A stretch of 64,000 nt of DNA from Streptomyces sp. DSM 110735 (GTDB lineage Bacteria > Actinomycetota > Actinomycetes > Streptomycetales > Streptomycetaceae). The DNA lies in the NCBI RefSeq assembly GCF_016482685.1, contig NZ_JACYHF010000010.1, positions 173,007 through 237,006 on the forward strand. Direction: 5' to 3'. Made by a program: the position numbers and the translations under genes. Shown in pieces: positions 51,319 to 59,585 of the stretch. The number at the start of each line of letters is the position of its first letter. The stretch's first letter is position 1. Below the pieces are notes generated by a model. It made no database searches, had not been told where the DNA came from, and saw only the letters and a program-made list of their open reading frames with translations.

Positions 51319-51515
51319 TTGAGCCGCTCCAGGAGTTCGGCCCACTTGACGGTCTGCTCCTTCGCGGCCTTGCGGACCAGTGCCTCGTGAGCCGTCCGAG
51401 CCAGATAGTCGTCCACGGCTCTCAGCAGTATGGCGTGCATGCTGACACCCTCTTCTTCGGCTCGCAGCTTCAGTGCTTCCGTCTGGTCGTCGCGCAGACG
51501 CAGATTCATAGCCAT
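51315..51515 (-). CDS. Antitoxin, ribbon-helix-helix type, paired with Doc
   Basis: A 66-residue protein from ATG 51515. The N-terminus MAMNLRLRDDQTEALKLRAE, then EGVSMHAILLRAVDDYLART, fits a CopG/Arc-like ribbon-helix-helix DNA-binding fold rather than the Phd fold that usually partners Doc. The C-terminal half (KEQTVKWAELLERLK) would wrap the toxin. It is translationally coupled to doc. A GGTACC/GGTAC-rich segment just upstream (51516-51560) could be its autoregulatory operator. Confidence 0.85.
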   Translation of the reverse strand: MAMNLRLRDDQTEALKLRAEEEGVSMHAILLRAVDDYLARTAHEALVRKAAKEQTVKWAELLERLK

Positions 51516-51551
51516 ACCAAAACGGTACCACCGCATGGGGTCACGTTGGTA

Positions 51552-52988
51552 CTACTCGCCCCGCTGCTCACCCAGCCGTGTCGTCACCCACGCCCCCGCC
51601 AGCGCCACCCCCGCCATCGGCAGGAAGACGACCGCGAAGGCGGCGGGGTGGGAGCCGGTGGTGTGCGCCGCCGTGCTGCCCCCGCCCAGCGCGGCGAACG
51701 CCGCGCCCGCCGCCGCGAGCAGGACGACGTTGGACAGGGCGTCGGAGATCTGGAGCGCGGCGGAGTTGGCGCCCGCCTCCTCGGGGGCGGAGAGCCGGAG
51801 CAGCAGGACGCTGGTGGAGCTGATCACGAGCCCCATCCCGAAGCAGCCGAACCCCCACGCGACGGCGACGACCCACACCGGTACGGCGGGCACCAGCACG
51901 CTCGGCGCCGCGGCGATCGCACCCGCGACCAGCGGCATCCCGAACGTCATCAGCCGCTCCCGGTACGGCGCGGTCGCGGGCCGGGACTGCACCCACGAGG
52001 CCAGCGCCCAGGTCGCCCCGCCCGCGGCGAGCGAGAACCCGGCGAGGGTCGGCGAGAGCCCCCGCTGGGTGACGAGCATCAGCGGTACGAACGACTCGGC
52101 GGCGATGAAGGACCCCGCGGACACCCCGCGCAGCAGCACGACGGCGGGCAGCCCGCGCGCGGCGCGATAGGTGCCGCGCGGCAGCAGCCGGAGCGTGGCG
52201 GGCACGAGCAGCGCGGCACCGGCGAGTCCGGGCAGTACGGACAGCGGCCGCAGGTCCTGGGCGGCGTACTGGAGCAGTCCGGCGCCGACGGACACGGCGA
52301 GCGCGAGCCGGATGCGGCGCCGGTCGAGCGAGGAGGCGCCCCGGACCCCGACCGGTCCGCCGGCCAGGCGCCGGATCTGCGGCAGGGCGAGCCCGAGCGG
52401 CAGCACGACGAGCGCCGGGATGCCGAGGAACACCCACCGCCACCCGAGATGCTCGGTCACCGCGCCGGACGCGAGCGGCCCGACCACCGACGGCACCACC
52501 CACGCCGCCGCGAACGCCGCCATGATCGCGGGCCGCAGCCGCTCGGAGTACGCCCGCCCGACGACGACGTACAGCGCGACGATCACCAGCCCGCCGCCGA
52601 GCCCCTGCACCGCCCGCCCCAGGATGAACACCCACATCACCTGCGCGGTCCCCGCCACCACAAGCCCGCCCGCGAACGCCCCGATCCCCGCGCTCAGCGC
52701 CCCCAGGGGCCCCCGCCGGTCCGCCCACTGCCCGGCGAGCACCATCCCGGTGAGGCTGGTCGTGAAGTACCCGGAGAACGCGAACGCGTACAGCGCCACC
52801 CCGCCCAACTCCCGCGCGGCAACGGGCATGGCCGTGCCCACGGCAGTCGCCTCAAAAGCAATGAGCAGCACCACGGACACGACCCCGACACTGAGCGCCC
52901 GATAAGCCCGCCCCAGCACCCCACCCTCATCGGACTCGGCGGCGGCTCCATCCACAACAACACTGTCGGGCTGCTCAACGGCGGTCAT
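51552..52988 (-). CDS. MFS transporter, DHA2/drug-exporter type
   Basis: A 478-residue transporter with about 14 hydrophobic segments, from ATG 52988. AGQWADRRGPLGALSAG is the loop 2-3 signature, and FILGRAVQGLGGGLVIVALY and LGWRWVFLGIPALVVLPLG are typical of the DHA2 family. It probably exports a drug or metabolite. The neighbouring antitoxin gene ends transcription away from it. No regulator lies adjacent. Confidence 0.88.
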   Translation of the reverse strand: MTAVEQPDSVVVDGAAAESDEGGVLGRAYRALSVGVVSVVLLIAFEATAVGTAMPVAARELGGVALYAFAFSGYFTTSLTGMVLAGQWADRRGPLGALSAGIGAFAGGLVVAGTAQVMWVFILGRAVQGLGGGLVIVALYVVVGRAYSERLRPAIMAAFAAAWVVPSVVGPLASGAVTEHLGWRWVFLGIPALVVLPLGLALPQIRRLAGGPVGVRGASSLDRRRIRLALAVSVGAGLLQYAAQDLRPLSVLPGLAGAALLVPATLRLLPRGTYRAARGLPAVVLLRGVSAGSFIAAESFVPLMLVTQRGLSPTLAGFSLAAGGATWALASWVQSRPATAPYRERLMTFGMPLVAGAIAAAPSVLVPAVPVWVVAVAWGFGCFGMGLVISSTSVLLLRLSAPEEAGANSAALQISDALSNVVLLAAAGAAFAALGGGSTAAHTTGSHPAAFAVVFLPMAGVALAGAWVTTRLGEQRGE

Positions 52989-53133
52989 GCGGGCCAGCGT
53001 AAGTCCCATTCCCCCCTTTGACCCCTGTCCAGAGCCCCACCATCCCTCCCCCGCTCATGAACGCCCCATGACAGTCACATTGCACCCCTTGCCCCACCCT
53101 CCGACCCCCACCTACGTTCATTCCACAACACAC

Positions 53134-53205
53134 GGCCGTGTGCCCGAGTGGCTCAGGGACTCGCCTGCAAAGCGAGTTACGCGGGTTCGATTCCCGCCAC
53201 GGCCT
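53134..53205 (+). tRNA. tRNA-Cys (GCA)
   Basis: The cloverleaf reads: acceptor GGCCGTG/CACGGCC with discriminator T (the hallmark of tRNA-Cys); D stem CCC/GGG; anticodon stem CTCGC/GCGAG with loop CTGCAAA, anticodon GCA; a four-base variable loop; and T arm GCGGG-TTCGATT-CCCGC. It is 72 nt with no encoded CCA. A 22-bp hairpin terminator follows at 53221. Such tRNAs are frequent integration sites in Streptomyces. Confidence 0.93.
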
Positions 53206-53220
53206 CCGGCGCCTTGACGT

Positions 53221-53269
53221 GACGAACGAGGGGACGGCAGCCCACCCGGCTGCCGTCCCCTCGTTCGTC
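53221..53269 (+). terminator. Terminator after tRNA-Cys
   Basis: Arms 53221-53242 and 53248-53269 pair perfectly over 22 bp around a five-base loop, 15 bases after the tRNA. Confidence 0.85.
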
Positions 53270-53494
53270 CGTCCCGGCTCCGTCTCGGCCGGACCGGACA
53301 GCACCGCTGTCGGCCGTCCCGGTAGCGGTCCCCGGGGTTGACCCTGGCGAAGCCTGGCGAACAGGGGCGTCCGGTCGTGCGGACCCCTGGCGTGCCGGTA
53401 GGTTGCCAGAGGCCGATGTGTCTCTCCTGGAACGCCTGCCGGATCGGCAGGTCCCAACGACGTTGGGGATGCTGAGAGACGGGAGATCGGCGAG

Positions 53495-53620
53495 ATGGTG
53501 CGATCGACGAGACGGGGAAGGCGCCGACGGCACCGCCAGGTGTCGGACTGGGTGCAGTTAGCGGCCTTGTTCCTCACGGCGGTCACTGCCATTGCGGGAT
53601 GCGTTGATCACTTCATGTGA
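53495..53620 (+). CDS. Possible 41-residue membrane peptide with a TTA codon
   Basis: ATG 53495, with GGGAG about 10 bases upstream, opens MVRSTRRGRRRRHRQVSDWV, then QLAALFLTAVTAIAGCVDHFM, and ends at TGA 53620. The basic N-terminus followed by a single hydrophobic helix is the layout of a small membrane peptide. One codon is TTA, the rare bldA-dependent codon, and local GC is lower than the chromosome average. Both suggest foreign DNA. I recognise no family. Confidence 0.45.
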   Translation: MVRSTRRGRRRRHRQVSDWVQLAALFLTAVTAIAGCVDHFM

Positions 53621-54004
53621 CGCGTAAGAGGGTGAACCGGACGGCTGGTCAGGGCGAGTGGGCCCGACCGCTTCATACCCGGCCGGACCCACCCTGTTCC
53701 CGCACACCGGCCCGGCTTCGGGATGCACCCCGCGGCCGGGCCTCGTGTATCCACGGGAAGCCGTTGCGCCGGGCGACCGCTTCACCCGGCGTCACCAGAC
53801 GAGATAACCGCAAGTCGACGGCGCACTCAAGCATGACCAAGACGAGTTCGGCAACTTGCCCCACTTTGGGTAGCGAATCGGCCTTGCGAACGGGGTGGCG
53901 TGACAAGTGGCGAATTTGGGAATGCACTGGTCGCGGGCTTGCGAGGGTAGCGAATCCTGGCGTATCCGCACGATCCGCGAAACCGACTGCAGCAGCCGCG
54001 GGCG
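53621..54004. other. Gene-poor stretch beside tRNA-Cys
   Basis: I see no gene I can support here. The direct repeat GGGTAGCGAATC occurs at about 53868 and 53945, and the DNA is less GC-rich than its surroundings. I looked for a copy of the tRNA-Cys 3' end as an attachment site and found none. Confidence 0.5.
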
Positions 54005-55174
54005 TCAGAGCGCCCCGCCCGCCTCGTCCGCGAACAGTTCCGTCCAGTAGTGCCAGTCCGTCGACGGGTCGGTGCCGGTGGGGTCGAGGGACGCCAGCGT
54101 GTCGAGCATCGTCAGGGCGAGTTGGTCGTACGCGGAGGTCGTCAGCTCGTGGGAGAGGTGGTCGTCGATCGTGCGTTCGTGGTGGAGGAGCCAGAGGGTG
54201 TAGGCGAGGGTGGAGGTGTCGGTGTTGAGGGGGTGGAGGGTGCCGTCCGGCTCGGAGTAGCTGAGGACGGCGCCGGTGCGGCCGTCGAGCACCAGGCTGG
54301 TGTCCTCCACCAGGTGGCCGAGGCGGATCAGGTGGTCGGCGTGGGCGGGGAGGAGGTCGAGGGGGTAGTCCTCGGCGCCCTCCTCCGAGAAGTACTCGGT
54401 GAGCGTGCGCAGCGGGCCGTCCGCGTCCGCGTGGAACAGCACCGCCTCCTCCGGCAGCCCCGTCTCCCGCAGGAAGCGGCGTGTCGGCTCGTGGGTGAGC
54501 GTGCGGGGGAAGTCCACCTCCTCGAAGCGGACCACCCGGCCCGAGCCGAACTCCTCCTCCAGGAGCCGCCCGGGAAGGTCGAGGGTGAGACCGCCGGAGC
54601 GTCCCGGCGCGGCGACCAGGGACAGCGGGCGGATCAACGCCGCCACCTTCCAGTAGGCGGGGACCGCGCCGTCCGTGCCCTCCTCGAAGAGCGCGAGCAG
54701 TCGGCGGGACGCCTCGGCCGCCGTCTCCGTGCCGTACCGCCCGCGCAGGCTCGCGAACCTGCCGCGCAGACCCGCCAGTTCCTCGGTGACGGCGGCGAAG
54801 CGCAGCAGGGTGGCGAGGGAGGGGGCGAAGGGGTGCGCGTGGGCAGGGTCGTACAGGTACGCCGTCGTCAGCTCGCCCGTCACCCCGTCGAGCAGGATCG
54901 ACTGCTGTTCGAGACCGGCCGGACCGAGCAGTTCGCCTATCACCAGCCGGTCCCGCAGCTCCTCCGCGAGCCGGAAGGGCCCCTCCGCCGCCTCGGCGGC
55001 ATCGCCCAGGCGGCGCAGTCCGTGCGTGCGGAGCGCGGCGAAGGTCAGCAGACCGGTGTGCGCGGGCAGTCCGGGACCGGAGAGCAGACCGCGCGTGGGC
55101 GCGTGGGTGACGTAGCGGTCCAGCTCGGCCTCGGTCAGTGTGATCGCCGTGACCTCGGTCTCGGTCGTGCTCAT
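54005..55174 (-). CDS. Tandem SUKH-4-like immunity protein
   Basis: A 389-residue protein; ATG 55174 is favoured by GGGGGAAG upstream (ATG 55195 is an alternative). It reads as two similar halves. The first has THAPTRGLLSGPGLPAHTGL, ILLDGVTGELTTAYLYD and PFAPSLATLLRFA. The second has LTHEPTRRFLRETGLPEEAV, LVLDGRTGAVLSYSEPDG and LNTDTSTLAYTLWLLHH. This pattern, with a 'D-G-x-T-G' turn then a strand and an N-S/T-S helix start, matches SUKH-4 domains that neutralise contact-dependent toxins. No toxin gene lies beside it. Confidence 0.65.
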   Translation of the reverse strand: MSTTETEVTAITLTEAELDRYVTHAPTRGLLSGPGLPAHTGLLTFAALRTHGLRRLGDAAEAAEGPFRLAEELRDRLVIGELLGPAGLEQQSILLDGVTGELTTAYLYDPAHAHPFAPSLATLLRFAAVTEELAGLRGRFASLRGRYGTETAAEASRRLLALFEEGTDGAVPAYWKVAALIRPLSLVAAPGRSGGLTLDLPGRLLEEEFGSGRVVRFEEVDFPRTLTHEPTRRFLRETGLPEEAVLFHADADGPLRTLTEYFSEEGAEDYPLDLLPAHADHLIRLGHLVEDTSLVLDGRTGAVLSYSEPDGTLHPLNTDTSTLAYTLWLLHHERTIDDHLSHELTTSAYDQLALTMLDTLASLDPTGTDPSTDWHYWTELFADEAGGAL

Positions 55175-55423
55175 CGCTTCCCCCGCGATCTTCATAGGTA
55201 CGTCGGTACGTCGTCGTACGGCTTCCCTGGAGACGGGACGCGTCCGGGCTCACCCGCTGCACGCGGCCGGGAAACCCACCGCCCGGAACATTACGCCGCG
55301 CCACTGACAACGGCCCGTCAGTAAAGACGCCCCGCCCCCGCCGCACGTTGCGTCACGGCGTGAGAAAAGGACGTGACGTACGAGACACCCCCGCACCCCG
55401 GGGCACCGGGCGCCGCCCTCGCC
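55175..55423. other. Intergenic region upstream of the SUKH-like gene
   Basis: 249 bases with no gene. The first 30 bases before the start contain overlapping TACGTC/GACGTA palindromic words that could be an operator; otherwise nothing is defensible. Confidence 0.4.
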
Positions 55424-55564
55424 TCAGGTGAAGTAGATCCCGCCGAGGACCACGACGACCGCCGCCACGATGAACAACAGCACCCACAGGAACAACTTGC
55501 CCACGCTCGGGGCGGGTTCGTATCGGGGCTCGCCTGTCGCTTCGTCTGCCGCTTCGTCTGTCAC
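55424..55564 (-). CDS. 46-residue membrane protein coupled to the dehydrogenase operon
   Basis: GTG 55564 overlaps the stop of the molybdenum subunit gene in GTGA. The product VTDEAADEATGEPRYEPAPS, then VGKLFLWVLLFIVAAVVVVL, ends GGIYFT: an acidic soluble start and a single C-terminal helix. It is shorter than most annotation cut-offs. The coupling argues that it is real and that its level is tied to the enzyme. It might anchor the complex to the membrane (inference). Confidence 0.7.
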   Translation of the reverse strand: MTDEAADEATGEPRYEPAPSVGKLFLWVLLFIVAAVVVVLGGIYFT

Positions 55565-57870
55565 TGCGAGGTCACCACTGCTGCTTGAGGCCGGATCGGG
55601 AGGCGGTTGACCGGGCGGCCGGTGGCCGCGCGGACGGCGGAGGCGACGGCGGCCGGGGCGGTGACCACCGGCACCGCCGAGACCGACTTGGCGCCGAAGG
55701 GCGCGACCACGTCCCGCTCCTCGACGAGCTTCACGATACGGATGTCCGGCGCGTCCAGTGACGTCGGGAGGGCGTACCCGGTCAGATCGGGGTGCCGGAT
55801 CAGACCGCGCGGGGTGCGCAGGTTCTCGGTGAGCGCGATCCCCACGCCCTGCGTGACCCCGCCCTCGATGCGGGCGCGCAACTGCGCCGGGTTCAGCACC
55901 CGTCCCACGTCCTGCGCGACCGCCAGCTCGACCACCCGAACGGCGCCCAGCTCCACGTCCACGTCCACCACCGCGCGGATCGCGCAGAAGGCGAGCCCGA
56001 CGAACGCGTCGCCCTGTCCGGCGCCGTCCAGCGGCTCGGTCGGATGCGGGCGGCACTGGGCGGTCGCCCACAGCTCCTTGCCCTCCAGCGCCTCCGCGAC
56101 GGTGGTCGAGAGCACGCCGTCGTACGACGTGATCTTGCCGTCGGTGATCTGGAGCAGCTCGGTGGACATGCCGAACTTGTGCGCCAGCGGCTGGAGCAAC
56201 TGGGTGCGGACCATCTTGGCCGCGCGCTCCACCGCGCCGCCGGAGACCCAGGTGTGCCGTCCCCGGCAGCCGGGTCCCGCCTCGGGCTGGTCGGTGTCGA
56301 CGGGCGCCACGTGCACCTCGTCCACACCCAGGGTGTCCTGGACGATCTGCCGGGCCAGCGTGGTGAAGCCCTGACCGGACTCCACCGCCGCGCACAGCAC
56401 GGTCGCGACGCCGTCGTGGACCTTGACGGTGGCCGTGGAGACCTCGTCCGCGCCCTCGGCGCCGAGCATGTGGACCATGCCGAGTCCGTAGCCGACGCCC
56501 CGGCGCACCGCGCCCGGCTCGCCCGCGCCCTCGGGACCGCCGGGCAGCAGCCAGTCCTCCTCGGGGGTGTCCTTGGGCAGCGGCGGCAGCGGGAACTCCT
56601 GTACCGCCTGGAGGAGTTCGGCCACCGGCGCCGGGCAGGTCACGGTCTGCCCGATGGGCAGCACGTCACCGGTCGCGAGCACGTTGCGCAGCCTCAACTC
56701 GGCCGGGTCCAGGTCGAGTTTCCTGGCCAGCTTGTCCATCTGCGCCTCGTAGGCGGCGCACACCTGCATCGCGCCCTCGCCGCGCACATGGCCGGAGGGC
56801 GGGTTGTTGGTGCGCACGGCCCAGCCCTCGATGAAGGCGTTCGGGACGACGTACGGACCGCAGGCGAAGGAGACGGCGGCGGCGAGCGCGTCCGCCGAGG
56901 TGTCCGCGTAGGGACCCGCGTCGAGCAGGATCTGCGCCTCGACCTTGACCAGCTTGCCCTCGGCGTCCGCGTGGTGGCGGTAGCGCAGCAGGGTGGGGTG
57001 GCGGTGGGCGTGACCGAGGAAGGACTCCTCGCGGTTGGCGGCGAGCTTCACCGGGCAGCCGGTCTTCAACGCCAGGAGACCGAGCGGGAGTTGGAAGCCC
57101 TGGTCCTCGCGGTCGGCGGTCGCGCCCGGCACACCGGTGACGACGATCTTCACGCGGTCGGCGGGCAGTCCGTAGCAGGCGGCGGCCGTGTTGCGGTCGG
57201 TGTGCGGGTCGGTGGAGGCGAGGTACAGCTCCACCCCGCCGTCGGGACGCGGCACGGCGAGTCCCGCCTCGGCGCCGATGGGCGCGGGGTCCTGGCGTCC
57301 GATGCGGTACAGCCCCTCGACCACGATCTCGCCCGCCGCCTCCGGGTCGCCGTGGCGCAGCGGGATGTGCCGGATCAAGTTGCCGTCGGGGTGCAGGGGT
57401 TCGGCCTCGAACGCCTGCTCCGGGTCGGTGACCGGGTCGAGGAGTTCGTACTCGACGATGACGGCGGCGGCGGCCATCCGCGCGGTGTCGGGGTGGTCGG
57501 CGGCGACGGCGGCGATGGGCTCGCCGTGGTGGCGTACGACCTCGGAGGCGAACACCGGACGGTCGGGGGTGCCCCGGCCGTGCCGGGGGGTGCCGGGCAC
57601 GTCCTCGTGGGTGATGACGGCGCGGACGCCGGGCATCTCGCGCGCGTGCGTGGTGTCGATGGACACGATCCGCGCGTGCGCGTGCGGGGAGCGCAACACG
57701 GCCGCCCACAGCAGTCCCTCGGCCCACAGGTCGGCGGCGTAGGGGAAGGTGCCCTCGGTCTTGGCGCGGGCGTCGGCGTGCGGCAGGGAGGCGCCCAGGC
57801 CGTGCGGCAGCGGCTCGGGAGCGGGGACCGCTTCCGCCGCCGGGGTCGCGGTGGCGGCTTCGTTGCTCAC
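55561..57870 (-). CDS. Xanthine dehydrogenase-type molybdopterin-binding subunit
   Basis: A 769-residue subunit from GTG 57870, overlapping the upstream gene stop in GTGA. The a/b-hammerhead domain is in the N-terminal 130 residues (EGTFPYAADLWAEGLLWAAV, MPGVRAVITHEDVPG). The molybdopterin domains carry GFQLPLGLLALKTGCPVKLA, GHVRGEGAMQVCAAYEAQMD and VESGQGFTTLARQIVQ. The Glu in the FGAKSVSA.PVVTAPAAVASA region near the end sits where the catalytic Glu of the family lies. Substrate (xanthine, another purine, aldehyde) is not predictable. It works with the FeS and FAD subunits encoded upstream. Confidence 0.93.
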   Translation of the reverse strand: MSNEAATATPAAEAVPAPEPLPHGLGASLPHADARAKTEGTFPYAADLWAEGLLWAAVLRSPHAHARIVSIDTTHAREMPGVRAVITHEDVPGTPRHGRGTPDRPVFASEVVRHHGEPIAAVAADHPDTARMAAAAVIVEYELLDPVTDPEQAFEAEPLHPDGNLIRHIPLRHGDPEAAGEIVVEGLYRIGRQDPAPIGAEAGLAVPRPDGGVELYLASTDPHTDRNTAAACYGLPADRVKIVVTGVPGATADREDQGFQLPLGLLALKTGCPVKLAANREESFLGHAHRHPTLLRYRHHADAEGKLVKVEAQILLDAGPYADTSADALAAAVSFACGPYVVPNAFIEGWAVRTNNPPSGHVRGEGAMQVCAAYEAQMDKLARKLDLDPAELRLRNVLATGDVLPIGQTVTCPAPVAELLQAVQEFPLPPLPKDTPEEDWLLPGGPEGAGEPGAVRRGVGYGLGMVHMLGAEGADEVSTATVKVHDGVATVLCAAVESGQGFTTLARQIVQDTLGVDEVHVAPVDTDQPEAGPGCRGRHTWVSGGAVERAAKMVRTQLLQPLAHKFGMSTELLQITDGKITSYDGVLSTTVAEALEGKELWATAQCRPHPTEPLDGAGQGDAFVGLAFCAIRAVVDVDVELGAVRVVELAVAQDVGRVLNPAQLRARIEGGVTQGVGIALTENLRTPRGLIRHPDLTGYALPTSLDAPDIRIVKLVEERDVVAPFGAKSVSAVPVVTAPAAVASAVRAATGRPVNRLPIRPQAAVVTSQ

Positions 57871-59585
57871 GCCTGGCCTCCGTCCTGGCCGTAGTACGGG
57901 TCCTGCTGGACGTACGGGTCCTGCTCGTGCGGGGCGTACGGACCCTGCGGCGGGTACTGCTGGTGCTGGTCCCCGGGGGTGTCGAAGGCGCCGGGCGCCT
58001 CGAACGCCGAGGGGTTGACGCCTCCGGCGCCGGGGGGCGCCTGGTGCGGGATGCGGGCGGTGTCGCCGTCCGCCCCGGCGTCCGCCTCGGCTGCCGCGTG
58101 CGCCTCGCGCTCGGCGACGACGTCCTGCACGGCGTCCAGGACGCCCCGGTAGCCCGAGCAGCGGCACAGGTTGCCGCACAGCGCCTGCCGGGTCTCCAGC
58201 TCGGTGGGGGCGGGGTTGCCCTCAAGCAGGTCGTGCAGGGTCATCGCGATGCCGGGCACGCAGAAACCGCACTGCACGGCGCCGCAGCGGGCGAGCGCGC
58301 GCTGCACGTCGGAGGGGTGTCCGTCGGTGGCCAGACCCTCGACGGTACGGACCTCGCTGCCCGCCGTGGTGACCGCCGGGACCAGGCAGGAGGCGACCAG
58401 GCGGCCGTCCACCTGGACGTTGCAGGCACCGCACTCGCCCTGCGAGCAGCCGTCCTTGGCGCCCGCGAGACCGAGCCGCTCGCGCAGCACGTACAGCAGG
58501 GACTCGCCGATCCAGGCGTCGGTCACGGGGCGGTCGGCGCCGTTGACCCGCAGGACGTAGGAGGCGAGGGGGTGGTCGTCGTGGGGCGGGAGGGGCTCGG
58601 CGTCGGGCTCGGGCTCCGGGGCTGCCGCCGGGTCGTCCGTCTCGCCCTCGGGGGCGAACTCCGCTTCCGGCTCCGCCCCGCCGTCCTCGTCGGCGTACTC
58701 CGCCGCTTCCGGGGCGGGACCGGTCTCCGTGGCCGTACCGGGTGCTGCCGGACCGTCAGCGGGGCCCTCAGGCGCCTCCTCGGCGGTGTCGGACCCGGTG
58801 CCGTAGGCGTCCTCGTCCGGGCCGCCCGCGTACGCCTCCTCCGGCAGGGGCGTGCCCTCCGCCGGGGTGTGCCCACCGGGCTCCTGCGGACGCCCCCAGG
58901 TCTCGCCCGCGGGCTCGGTCGCCCAGGGCGCCGCCGCGCCGCCGGGCAGGGTCGGGGGCGCGCCGGTCCCCCACTGCTCCGCCAGCGCGGAGGTGGTGAA
59001 CTCGCCCGACTCGTCCGGCAGCTCACCGCCCGCAACAGGTACGGACCAGTGCCCGGTGACGTCGTGCCCCGGCGCGGGGGGCTCCTCGACGGTCCAGTGC
59101 TGGTCGGCGGCGGGCTGGTGGGGCGCGGTGTGCTGCTCGGGTCCCTGGTGCCGCGCCATGCCGTGCTGGTCGGCGCCGGGGTACTGACCCGTACCCGAGT
59201 AGTCGGCGGCGGGGTGCTGACCCGTGTCGTGCTGTCCGGGGTGACCGTCCTGCGGATACGGCGTCATCCGCGGGTCGTACGTGAAGCGGTCGCCGCCGCC
59301 CTGCTCGCCCGGTACGGGCCACTGGTGGGCGTCGGCGGGCGCGCCCCAGCCGCCCGGCGCGGCGGGCGGTGCCTGCCCTTCGGCGGGCGGGGCGGGGTCG
59401 ATCCGGGGCGGCACGTAGCCGTGGCCCGGCGCGGCCAGCGGGCTGTCACCGGACAGCAGGGCGTCGATGCCGCCCTCGGGGAGCTGGACGAAGGCGGTGG
59501 CGCCGTCGTCGTACTCGCCCTGGGGCAGCGGGTTCCACCGGCCGCCGCCCTGGGACGTGCCCTCTCCGTGCTGGTCGTCGGTCAC
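57867..59585 (-). CDS. Xanthine dehydrogenase-type 2Fe-2S subunit with long disordered N-terminus
   Basis: A 572-residue subunit from GTG 59585, overlapping the FAD subunit stop in GTGA. The two 2Fe-2S domains are intact: GCSQGECGACNVQVDGRLVA gives the plant-ferredoxin cluster, and CGAVQCGFCVPGIAM with CGNLCRCSGYRGVLDAV gives the second. They start only at about residue 350. The first 350 residues are Gly/Pro/Glu/His-rich and disordered (PGQHDTGQHPAADYSGTGQY), and the C-terminus is Pro/Gln/Tyr-rich. Typical subunits are 150-200 residues, so this protein is nearly three times normal size. Confidence 0.93.
   Translation of the reverse strand: MTDDQHGEGTSQGGGRWNPLPQGEYDDGATAFVQLPEGGIDALLSGDSPLAAPGHGYVPPRIDPAPPAEGQAPPAAPGGWGAPADAHQWPVPGEQGGGDRFTYDPRMTPYPQDGHPGQHDTGQHPAADYSGTGQYPGADQHGMARHQGPEQHTAPHQPAADQHWTVEEPPAPGHDVTGHWSVPVAGGELPDESGEFTTSALAEQWGTGAPPTLPGGAAAPWATEPAGETWGRPQEPGGHTPAEGTPLPEEAYAGGPDEDAYGTGSDTAEEAPEGPADGPAAPGTATETGPAPEAAEYADEDGGAEPEAEFAPEGETDDPAAAPEPEPDAEPLPPHDDHPLASYVLRVNGADRPVTDAWIGESLLYVLRERLGLAGAKDGCSQGECGACNVQVDGRLVASCLVPAVTTAGSEVRTVEGLATDGHPSDVQRALARCGAVQCGFCVPGIAMTLHDLLEGNPAPTELETRQALCGNLCRCSGYRGVLDAVQDVVAEREAHAAAEADAGADGDTARIPHQAPPGAGGVNPSAFEAPGAFDTPGDQHQQYPPQGPYAPHEQDPYVQQDPYYGQDGGQA

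Noticed and set aside
53206..54004. Attachment-site copy of the tRNA-Cys 3' end
   Set aside because: I found no second copy of its T arm or acceptor segment in this interval.
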